From Alphaproteobacteria bacterium UBA5343 (GTDB lineage: Bacteria > Pseudomonadota > Alphaproteobacteria > RF32 > UBA5343): DNA of 6,397 nucleotides. The notes beneath the pieces were generated by a model. That model worked only from the letters and a program-made list of their open reading frames with translations. It did no database searches and was not told the origin of the DNA. Positions within the stretch are counted from its first letter, which is position 1, and each line of letters opens with the position of its first letter. Made by a program: the position numbers and the translations under genes. This document shows, piece by piece, positions 1 through 5,588 of the stretch. The stretch spans positions 1-6,397 of the forward strand of contig DHQH01000117.1 in assembly GCA_002410125.1 (NCBI GenBank), given 5' to 3'.

Positions 1-225
1 TTAATATTTATCTCTGCATTGTTTATTCCAGAAGATGAAAAAGCATATAGCTGGTGGAGCTATAGAGCTAGGGATTGGAGAAAATCTAATCGAGGGAGAT
101 TATTGGATCATTTCTTAATCACTCCAAGTTTAAAGAATCATGTTCATAATTATAAATGTTTGGACAGTTTTAGAGATTTAGTAAAACCATCAGATCACGC
201 TCCAATTATTATGGAAATTAAATAG
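1..225 (+). CDS. xthA: Exodeoxyribonuclease III, C-terminal fragment (5' end outside window)
   Basis: The reading frame is open from base 1 to the TAG at 223-225 and gives the last 74 residues of a protein that starts upstream. The fragment has the C-terminal signatures of the exonuclease III / AP endonuclease family: a YSWWSYRA block (YSFWDY-like in relatives), a GRLLDHFL segment matching the family's R-I-D-H/Y-x-L strand, and a terminal KPSDHAPI motif. The D-H of that motif supplies the catalytic histidine. In the family this Mg-dependent enzyme cleaves DNA at abasic sites and removes 3' blocking groups in base-excision repair; XthA is cytosolic. A TTG at 19 could be mistaken for a start, but the homology runs through it, so it is internal. 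The gene ends just before a hairpin terminator and faces the response regulator. Which xth paralogue this is cannot be told from the fragment. Confidence 0.9.
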   Translation, partial: LIFISALFIPEDEKAYSWWSYRARDWRKSNRGRLLDHFLITPSLKNHVHNYKCLDSFRDLVKPSDHAPIIMEIK

Positions 226-227
226 AT

Positions 228-254
228 AAAAAGCCTCCTGACTGGAGGCTTTTT
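228..254. terminator. Bidirectional intrinsic terminator between xthA and the response regulator
   Basis: A perfect 11-bp stem pairs 228-238 (AAAAAGCCTCC) with 244-254 (GGAGGCTTTTT) around the 5-base loop TGACT. The GC core GCCTCC/GGAGGC is flanked by an A tract on the left and a T tract on the right, so the transcript from either strand forms a hairpin followed by U residues. It starts 2 bases after the xthA stop codon and ends 2 bases before the stop codon of the convergent regulator gene, so it can serve both. Confidence 0.9.
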
Positions 255-256
255 TA

Positions 257-940
257 TTACATTGAAAGTTTGTAACCACCTTCAACGGTTTCTATCATTT
301 CTTCTTTACCAAAGGCTTTTTCTAGCTTTTTCCTTAAACGGTAAATATGGGTTTCAAGTGTATGAGTTGAAACATCTGGACTATAACCCCAAACTTTTTT
401 AAGTAGCTCTTCTTTGCTTACCTGCTTACCATTTAAGAGGTGAAGATATTTGATGATTGAAACCTCTTTTTCAGTTAATTTTATTTTAGTTTTTCCTTTT
501 GATAATTCTTTATTTGAAGGTTTTAACACATAGTCTTTATATTCAATATGCCCTAGGGTACTATTTTCGTGCAAATTTACAACCGAATTAATATTTCCTA
601 AAAAAGTTGATAAGCAAAAAGGTTTACAATAAACTTCACTTGCACCAATAACTTTTACTTTTTTGTTTCCATGCTTTTCTATAGCTTTTTCGCTTAGGAA
701 TAAAAATACTGGGGTATTTATTCTCTTTTTTCTTAAATCTTGAATAAAACTGATACCATCCATATCATCTAGTTTATTATCTACCAAAAGAGCATCTATT
801 TTACTTTCTTTTAATTTATTTAAGGCGGAAAAAGAATTCTTAACACATTGAATATCTCTGCATTTGCCGTATAGCTTTACCTGTTCTGACAAACCCTCAA
901 AGAACAAATCGTCTTTACCAACAAATAACATATTTTTCAT
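257..940 (-). CDS. OmpR/PhoB-family DNA-binding response regulator
   Basis: This 227-residue two-domain regulator has the usual length for its family. The receiver domain spans about residues 3-120. It shows the acidic pair D10-D11, the phospho-acceptor D54 (in LLVDNKLDDMDG), the Ser/Thr switch position S83, and Y104 followed by the conserved K106-P107. All receiver key residues are present, so it should be phosphorylatable. The winged-helix DNA-binding domain is about residues 130-226, with LTEKEVSIIKYL, the recognition-helix region STHTLETHIYRLRKKLE and the wing ending VEGGYKL. The frame continues to an ATG at 1003, but 940 is preferred because a strong Shine-Dalgarno sits 6 bases upstream and the receiver begins there (MKNMLFVGKDD). 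No partner histidine kinase is encoded here. The gene is divergent from the DUF3576-leuS-lptE-holA operon and convergent with xthA. The STHTLETHIYRLRKKLE style is common in alphaproteobacterial regulators. A CenR-like envelope role is possible but not shown, so no symbol is given. Confidence 0.9.
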   Translation of the reverse strand: MKNMLFVGKDDLFFEGLSEQVKLYGKCRDIQCVKNSFSALNKLKESKIDALLVDNKLDDMDGISFIQDLRKKRINTPVFLFLSEKAIEKHGNKKVKVIGASEVYCKPFCLSTFLGNINSVVNLHENSTLGHIEYKDYVLKPSNKELSKGKTKIKLTEKEVSIIKYLHLLNGKQVSKEELLKKVWGYSPDVSTHTLETHIYRLRKKLEKAFGKEEMIETVEGGYKLSM

Positions 941-946
941 TATATT

Positions 947-956
947 CCCCTCCCCC
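947..956 (-). promoter_or_regulatory. G-rich Shine-Dalgarno fixing the response-regulator start
   Basis: Read on the minus strand this is GGGGGAGGGG, followed by AATATA and then ATG at 940, a 6-base spacing. It contains a full GGAGG anti-SD match and is one of the most G-rich runs in a very AT-rich region. It lies inside the reading frame of the longer candidate starting at 1003, where it would encode part of an unneeded N-terminal extension. This argues for the shorter protein. Confidence 0.75.
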
Positions 957-975
957 AGATTTATGGTTTCTTTTA

Positions 976-1003
976 AATCTAATCTTTTTACAGTTTTTTT
1001 CAA
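976..1003 (-). promoter_or_regulatory. Candidate sigma-70-type promoter for the response regulator
   Basis: On the minus strand a TTGAAA (-35 box, + positions 998-1003) is followed after 16 bases by TAGATT (-10 box, + positions 976-981). The matches are 5/6 and 4/6 to consensus. Transcription would begin near 969, giving a leader of about 30 bases with the Shine-Dalgarno in it. Such a promoter would also rule out the ATG at 1003 as start. In DNA this AT-rich, chance matches are common, so this is tentative. Confidence 0.3.
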
Positions 1004-1032
1004 TAAAAAAAGGTGGCTGTAAATGTTTATGG

Positions 1033-1061
1033 TTGATATATTTTTATATTATTGCTAAATT
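1033..1061 (+). promoter_or_regulatory. Candidate sigma-70-type promoter for the DUF3576-leuS-lptE-holA operon
   Basis: TTGATA (1033-1038, 5/6 to the -35 consensus) is followed at 17-base spacing by TAAATT (1056-1061, 4/6 to the -10 consensus). A TGC directly before the -10 box resembles an extended -10. The expected start is near 1068, about 30 bases before the first gene's ATG at 1098. The 157-bp intergenic region is the only non-coding stretch where the operon's promoter could lie within this window. I saw no convincing operator repeat, CtrA-type TTAA-N7-TTAA box or riboswitch in it. Confidence 0.4.
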
Positions 1062-1097
1062 CTTAAACATATTTGTTAGTTATGAGGCTTAAATATA

Positions 1098-1580
1098 ATG
1101 TTTATTAGTTTTTTTAGAACTGTTTTTGCTGTAATACTTTTATTTGTTACAGGTTGTTCTTTTGGTGAAGAAACTAGTGAGTGTAGATTTTTTAATAAGG
1201 GAACGATTAACTTATTTGAAAAAGATAGTAATTATAAGTCTGGTGAAACTGACATAGGAATCAATAGCTATTTATGGCAAGCAAGTCTTGATACTGTTTC
1301 TTTTATGCCAATTGCTAATGCAAACCCTTTTGGAGGGGTTATTATCACTGATTGGTATAGTTTGGATGGGATTGATGATGAGAAATTTAAGGTAAATATC
1401 TATGTTGTTAGTAAATCTCTTAAAAGCGACGGTGTAGAAGTAGAAATTTTTAGAAAGATGAAAAATTTTAAATATGAATGGGTTGATGCAAAGGTTCAAA
1501 GTAAGACTGTATTAGCGATAAAAAAATCTATTCTAAAAAAAGCCCATAAATATAAAATACAAGATGAAATTTCAAAATAA
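1098..1580 (+). CDS. DUF3576-family lipoprotein
   Basis: The 160-residue protein starts with a short lipoprotein signal: one Arg at position 7, a hydrophobic stretch (VFAVILLFV) and a lipobox-like VTGC with the acylated cysteine at C20. It should therefore be exported and anchored in the envelope. The core, about residues 54-122, carries INSYLWQASLDTVSFMP, then NPFGGVIITDWYS and KFKVNIYVVSKSLKSDGVEV. I recognise these as the conserved blocks of the DUF3576 family, which in Alphaproteobacteria commonly sits directly upstream of leuS. Its biochemical role is unknown to me. The ATG is supported by GAGG at 1084-1087 (10-base spacing) and by an in-frame TGA at 1083-1085 that excludes longer starts. 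It is the first gene of the operon, 14 bases before leuS, and is divergent from the response regulator. The C-terminal 25 residues are lysine-rich and less conserved. The family call is from memory of motifs. Confidence 0.85.
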   Translation: MFISFFRTVFAVILLFVTGCSFGEETSECRFFNKGTINLFEKDSNYKSGETDIGINSYLWQASLDTVSFMPIANANPFGGVIITDWYSLDGIDDEKFKVNIYVVSKSLKSDGVEVEIFRKMKNFKYEWVDAKVQSKTVLAIKKSILKKAHKYKIQDEISK

Positions 1581-1594
1581 AAATAGGATAAAAT

Positions 1595-4021
1595 ATGACT
1601 AATATGGAAGACAGATATAATTTTCATAAAATTGAAGATAAATGGCAAAAAAACTGGGAAGAAAATAAGGTTTATAATGTTGAATTAGATAAATCTAAAG
1701 AAAAATTTTATTGTCTCGTGGAATTCCCTTACCCATCTGGGGCTGGTCTTCATGTTGGACATCCAAGATCTTATGTAGCTCTTGATATTGTTGCTAGGAA
1801 AAAAAGAATGGAAGGTCTTAATGTTTTATATCCTATGGGCTTTGATGCTTTTGGTCTACCAACAGAAAATTATGCGATAAAAACAGGTGTTAACCCTAAA
1901 GTTGCAACAAAAGAAAACATTGCAACATTTACTAGACAATTAAAATCTATTGGTTTTTCTTTTGATTGGGATAGAGTTGTTGATACTACAGACCCTGAAT
2001 ATTACAGATGGACACAATGGTTATTCTTAAAATTTGTTGAGCATGGATTAGCCTATAAAGATGAGATTGCTATTAACTGGTGTAATAGCTGCAAGATTGG
2101 TCTTGCAAATGAAGAGATTGTGAATGGTAAATGCGAGAGATGTGGCGGTGAAGTTGTTCAAAAAACTAAAAGCCAATGGATGCTTAAAATCACAGAATAT
2201 GCAGATAAACTGATTGAAGGTTTAGAAGATATTGATTTTATTGAAAGAGTTAAATCTTCTCAAATTAACTGGATTGGTAGATCAGAAGGTGCTGAACTTG
2301 ATTTTGGTATCACTAATAAAGATGGAAGCAATCTGGGTAAAAAATTATCAGTATTTACAACTAGGCCTGATACTAGTTTTGGGGTTACTTATATGGTGAT
2401 GGCTCCTGAACATGTTTATGTGAAAGAGTTTTCTGATAAAATAGAAAATTACAGTGAAGTTGAAGAATATGTAAGAAAATCTGCTCTTAAGACTGATTTA
2501 GAAAGAACTCAAGAAAATGAAAAAACAGGTGTTGAGTTAAAAGGTATTAAAGCTGTTAATCCATATAATGGGAATCTTATTCCTATATTTATTTCTGATT
2601 ATGTTTTGATGGGATATGGTACCGGGGCTATTATGGCGGTTCCTGCACATGATCAAAGAGATTATGATTTTGCAAAAGCTTTCAATTTAGATATTATACC
2701 TGTTCTTGCTGGTGGAGATATTGAGATAGAAGCTCACACAGGTGAGGGTGAACATATTAATTCTGATTTCTTAAATGGTCTTAACAAAGAAGATGGTGTT
2801 AATAAAGCTATTAAATTTGCTGAAGAAAATAAATTTGGTAGCGCAAAAATCAATTATAAACTTAGAGATTGGGTTTTCTCAAGACAAAGATATTGGGGTG
2901 AACCTATTCCTATGATTGATTGTCCTCATTGTGGCTGGGTTAAGGTTCCTGAAGATCAGTTGCCCCTAGAATTACCAGAAATTGATGATTATCATCCGAC
3001 TGACGATGGAGCTTCACCTTTAGCAAAAGCTACTGACTGGGTGAATGTAAAGTGTCCAAAATGTGGTAAAGATGCTAAAAGAGAAACTGATACTATGCCA
3101 AACTGGGCTGGATCTTCTTGGTATTTCTTGAGATATTGTGATCCTAAAAATAATGAAGCTTTTGCTAGTCAAGAAGCTCTTGATTATTGGATGCCAGTTG
3201 ATTGGTATAATGGTGGTATGGAACATACAACTCTACACTTATTATATTCTCGTTTTTGGCATAGATTCTTCCATGATATTGGATTGGTTAAAACTAAAGA
3301 GCCTTATATGAAAAGAACTTCTCATGGTATGATTTTGGCTGAAAATGGTGAAAAAATGTCAAAATCAAGAGGTAATGTGATTAACCCTGATGAAGTGATT
3401 GAAAATTATGGTGCCGATACATTTAGAATTTATGAAATGTTTATTGGGCCATTTGATCAGGCTGCTTATTGGAGCACATCTAGTCTTATGGGTGTGTTTA
3501 GATTTACTAATAAAATCTATTCTTTCATTAGTAAGATTGATAAAGATACAAAAATGGAAGATAAAGATGTTAAAGCTATGCATAAAACAATTATAGAAGT
3601 TACTGAAAGAATTGATGCAATGAAGTTTAATACGGCGATTTCATCTTTAATGACTTTTGCGAATCATTTAAACTCTATGAAATCTATTCCAACTGAGATG
3701 ATGAGTGTTTTTGCTAGGTTGTTATCTCCTTTTGCACCTCATTTATCTGATGAAATTTGGGAAAAATTAGGCAAAAAAAGCTCTACCGCTAAGGCTGAAT
3801 GGCCAGTTGGTGATAAAAAACTAGCTCAAGATGATATGGTTACTATTGCTGTTCAGATTAAAGGTAAACTTAGGGCTACTATTGAAATTACAAAAGATGC
3901 ACCAAAAGAAGAAGTTGAAAAAATGGCATTAGAAAATGAGGCTATTGTTAAACATATTGAAGGTGCTGAAGTTAGAAAAATTATTGTTGTACCAAATAGG
4001 ATTGTAAACATTGTTATATAA
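1595..4021 (+). CDS. leuS: Leucyl-tRNA synthetase, short non-alphaproteobacterial type
   Basis: This 808-residue cytosolic class I synthetase charges tRNA-Leu with leucine using ATP. The HIGH motif is HVGH (53-56). Zinc site one is C163/C166/C180/C183. The CP1 editing domain follows with TTRPDT (255-260) and the AHDQRDY block holding the conserved D353, so post-transfer editing looks intact. SRQRYWG (429-435) leads into a second zinc site at C443/C446/C487/C490, then MPNWAGSSWY and KMSKS (587-591). After that come the helical anticodon-binding domain and a C-terminal domain ending VVPNRIVNIVI. Only eight residues separate HGM (577-579) from KMSKS, so the leucine-specific insertion found there in E. 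coli LeuRS (860 residues) is missing. HVGHPRSYVALDIVARKKRMEG and GGMEHTTLHLLYSRFWH resemble Firmicutes/anaerobe enzymes rather than the HMGHVRNY-type of alphaproteobacteria, which suggests replacement by transfer. The ATG has AGGA 6 bases upstream. The 3' end overlaps lptE by 11 bases. Confidence 0.98.
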   Translation: MTNMEDRYNFHKIEDKWQKNWEENKVYNVELDKSKEKFYCLVEFPYPSGAGLHVGHPRSYVALDIVARKKRMEGLNVLYPMGFDAFGLPTENYAIKTGVNPKVATKENIATFTRQLKSIGFSFDWDRVVDTTDPEYYRWTQWLFLKFVEHGLAYKDEIAINWCNSCKIGLANEEIVNGKCERCGGEVVQKTKSQWMLKITEYADKLIEGLEDIDFIERVKSSQINWIGRSEGAELDFGITNKDGSNLGKKLSVFTTRPDTSFGVTYMVMAPEHVYVKEFSDKIENYSEVEEYVRKSALKTDLERTQENEKTGVELKGIKAVNPYNGNLIPIFISDYVLMGYGTGAIMAVPAHDQRDYDFAKAFNLDIIPVLAGGDIEIEAHTGEGEHINSDFLNGLNKEDGVNKAIKFAEENKFGSAKINYKLRDWVFSRQRYWGEPIPMIDCPHCGWVKVPEDQLPLELPEIDDYHPTDDGASPLAKATDWVNVKCPKCGKDAKRETDTMPNWAGSSWYFLRYCDPKNNEAFASQEALDYWMPVDWYNGGMEHTTLHLLYSRFWHRFFHDIGLVKTKEPYMKRTSHGMILAENGEKMSKSRGNVINPDEVIENYGADTFRIYEMFIGPFDQAAYWSTSSLMGVFRFTNKIYSFISKIDKDTKMEDKDVKAMHKTIIEVTERIDAMKFNTAISSLMTFANHLNSMKSIPTEMMSVFARLLSPFAPHLSDEIWEKLGKKSSTAKAEWPVGDKKLAQDDMVTIAVQIKGKLRATIEITKDAPKEEVEKMALENEAIVKHIEGAEVRKIIVVPNRIVNIVI
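3998..4001 (+). promoter_or_regulatory. Ribosome binding site inside leuS that decides the lptE TTG start
   Basis: AGGA lies within the last codons of leuS, 9 bases before the TTG at 4011. An in-frame TAA at 4005-4007 prevents any earlier lptE start, and later starts would remove the lysine-containing n-region of the signal peptide. The TTG at 4011 is therefore the best start. Confidence 0.65.
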
Positions 4022-4535
4022 AAAAATTAAAATTTTGGTTTTGACTTTATTTGTTATAAGTTTAACTGGTTGCGGATATAGCTCACTTTATCACAAAGAG
4101 CAAACCAAGGGCTATGGTATGACTTATAGCCTGAATGTGGTTGATCAATTAAAACAAATAAAAGTATTACATATTGGAGAGAGGGTTGGGCAAATTCTTA
4201 GAAATAGATTATTGGATAATCTATCTCCTCTTGGTGAAACAACAGAACCAAAATATTATTTAAGTGTTTCTGTACCAGCCCCTAGTATTAGAGATCAGGT
4301 ACTAGAACAAGATACAACAGCTACTAGAAAAACAGCTAGATATAATGCTAGCTATAATCTTAAGCAAGGTGATAATATAATAGTTAATGGCAAATCTAGA
4401 ATTGAAGTGAGTTATAATGTGCTTAAAAATCCTTATTCTACACTTATATCTCAAAAAGATGCAGAGAGAAGAGCTGCAAAAATTTTGGCTGATGACATAA
4501 CATTAAGATTGGCAGCTTATTTTAAATCCTTATAA
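4011..4535 (+). CDS. lptE: LPS-assembly lipoprotein LptE
   Basis: The 174-residue protein begins with a lipoprotein signal: K4, K5 and K7, a hydrophobic stretch (ILVLTLFVI), and the lipobox LTGC with the acylated cysteine at C21, followed by GYSSLY (CGFxPLY-like in relatives). The mature part has family-style blocks: IGERVGQILRNRLLDNLSPLG (55-75), KYYLSVSV (81-88), DTTATRKTARYNASYNL (101-117) and SYNVLKNPYSTLISQKDAERRA near 134-155. It ends in a helix with LADDITLRLAAYF. In Gram-negative bacteria LptE plugs the LptD barrel in the outer membrane and helps insert lipopolysaccharide, so its presence implies an LPS-bearing outer membrane. It starts with TTG inside the end of leuS, suggesting translational coupling, and lies 13 bases before holA. 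The leuS-lptE-holA order is the usual alphaproteobacterial arrangement and supports the call, since LptE sequences themselves diverge strongly. Confidence 0.9.
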   Translation: MLYKKIKILVLTLFVISLTGCGYSSLYHKEQTKGYGMTYSLNVVDQLKQIKVLHIGERVGQILRNRLLDNLSPLGETTEPKYYLSVSVPAPSIRDQVLEQDTTATRKTARYNASYNLKQGDNIIVNGKSRIEVSYNVLKNPYSTLISQKDAERRAAKILADDITLRLAAYFKSL

Positions 4536-4539
4536 AAGG
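4534..4539 (+). promoter_or_regulatory. Ribosome binding site for the holA GTG start
   Basis: AAAAGG overlaps the lptE stop codon and ends 9 bases before the GTG at 4549. An in-frame TAA at 4543-4545 rules out an earlier start, so the GTG is the first possible start codon. Confidence 0.6.
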
Positions 4540-4548
4540 TCTTAAAAA

Positions 4549-5583
4549 GTGATATTTAAAGAAAATCAATTTATAAATTTTATTCAAAAACCTAGTTCTG
4601 ATATTAGAGTGGTTGTTATCTATGGTCCTAATTTGGGTTTAATTGGTGAGTATTATGAAAAAGCATTTACTAAAATAACTAAAAATAACAACGATCCTTT
4701 TAACATTATAACTCTTAGCTCTAATTCTTTTAAGGAAAACTCTTCAGTGTTGATGGATGAGGTAAGTTCCTTTAGTTTGCTTGGTGGTAGTAAGAGTATA
4801 TTTATCAAAGAAATTGATGCAACAATTAAAAATTCACTGAAAGAATATTTGAAAAACCCTATTGAAGAATCGCTGGTAATTATCAATGCGGGTGATTTAA
4901 AGAACAGTGATTCTTTAATTACAAGTTTAAAAAAAGCTAAAAATGCAGCAGTGATTGCTTGTTACGATGATAAGGCTGCAGATATATCACAAATTGCAAC
5001 AAACAAACTAAGAGATGCAGGAATTAGTATTGAAAGGGATGCCTTAGGAATGCTTGCTAATAATATTAGTTCTGATAGGCAGATTGTTAATTCTGAGATT
5101 GATAAAATAATTACTTATGCTGGAGACAATAAAAATATCAAAATAAGAGATATTAGATTGTTAATAGGTAATTCATCTGAATATAGTAATGATGATTTAT
5201 GTTACGCTATTGCCCTTGGAAAAGATGTTGAAGCCCAAAAAATATATTCAAGAATGATAAATGAAGGAATTGAGCCTGTATCCATAATTAGAAGTATTAA
5301 TATGCATTTTCAAAAGATTTTTTCTGTGGTATCACAAATTGATAATAAAACCCCTATTGAGAGTGCTATAAATTCTCTAATACCTAGAATTATTTTCTTT
5401 AGAATGGCTGATTTTAGAAAACAGGTATCTATTTGGAATGGTAAATCATTACAATCTATATTTGGGTTGTTATTAAAAGCCGAAAAAGAAAGCAAGAGTA
5501 CAAATTATCCAAATATAGAGTTAGTCAGTAGATTAATATTACAAATATCTGTAGCAGCTAAAAAATCGGCTGTAAGAAGATAA
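4549..5583 (+). CDS. holA: DNA polymerase III delta subunit (clamp loader)
   Basis: At 344 residues this matches the usual length of HolA. In the family the delta subunit opens the beta sliding clamp as part of the clamp-loader complex at the replication fork. The N-terminal AAA+-like domain shows VVVIYGPNLGLIGEYYEKA (residues 22-39), the degenerate nucleotide-site region typical of delta, then SFSLLGGSKSIFIKEID (74-90, the L-x-GG-x-x block of the clamp-contacting region) and LVIINAGDLKNSDSL (109-123). The middle part has the family pattern DALGMLANNISSDRQIVNSEIDKIITYAG. The C-terminal helical collar domain has GIEPVSIIRSINMHFQKIF and ends NIELVSRLILQISVAAKKSAVRR. It starts with GTG, 13 bases after lptE, and is the last gene of the operon; its stop is 5 bases from the convergent asparaginase-family gene. 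HolA is poorly conserved, so the synteny with leuS and lptE is part of the evidence. Confidence 0.92.
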   Translation: MIFKENQFINFIQKPSSDIRVVVIYGPNLGLIGEYYEKAFTKITKNNNDPFNIITLSSNSFKENSSVLMDEVSSFSLLGGSKSIFIKEIDATIKNSLKEYLKNPIEESLVIINAGDLKNSDSLITSLKKAKNAAVIACYDDKAADISQIATNKLRDAGISIERDALGMLANNISSDRQIVNSEIDKIITYAGDNKNIKIRDIRLLIGNSSEYSNDDLCYAIALGKDVEAQKIYSRMINEGIEPVSIIRSINMHFQKIFSVVSQIDNKTPIESAINSLIPRIIFFRMADFRKQVSIWNGKSLQSIFGLLLKAEKESKSTNYPNIELVSRLILQISVAAKKSAVRR

Positions 5584-5588
5584 TTTTA

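Noticed and set aside
19..225. TTG at 19 as the start of a small 68-residue protein
   Set aside because: The frame is open to the window edge and the exonuclease III similarity covers the TTG, so this is the end of a longer gene.
973..1092. TTAA elements in the divergent intergenic region as CtrA binding sites
   Set aside because: TTAA occurs at 973, 1063 and 1089, but no pair has the 7-base spacing of a CtrA box; isolated TTAA is expected by chance in DNA this AT-rich.
1272..1499. Minus-strand open frame of 75 codons opposite the DUF3576 gene
   Set aside because: It lies wholly antisense to a gene with recognisable conserved blocks, has no ribosome site I could see, and its composition looks like a mirror of the coding strand.
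3020..3596. Three short open frames overlapping leuS (3020-3226 minus, 3365-3583 minus, 3399-3596 plus)
   Set aside because: All fall inside the catalytic and anticodon-binding regions of an intact leuS and show no family motifs; they are shadows of the real frame.
4019..4026. Run of seven A residues at the leuS stop / lptE start as a programmed frameshift site fusing the two proteins
   Set aside because: LeuRS already has its normal C-terminal ending and LptE needs a free N-terminal signal peptide for export, so a fusion makes no biological sense.
4653..4886. Minus-strand open frame opposite holA, and a similar one at 5310-5495
   Set aside because: Both are antisense to recognisable HolA blocks, with no motif, ribosome site or promoter of their own.
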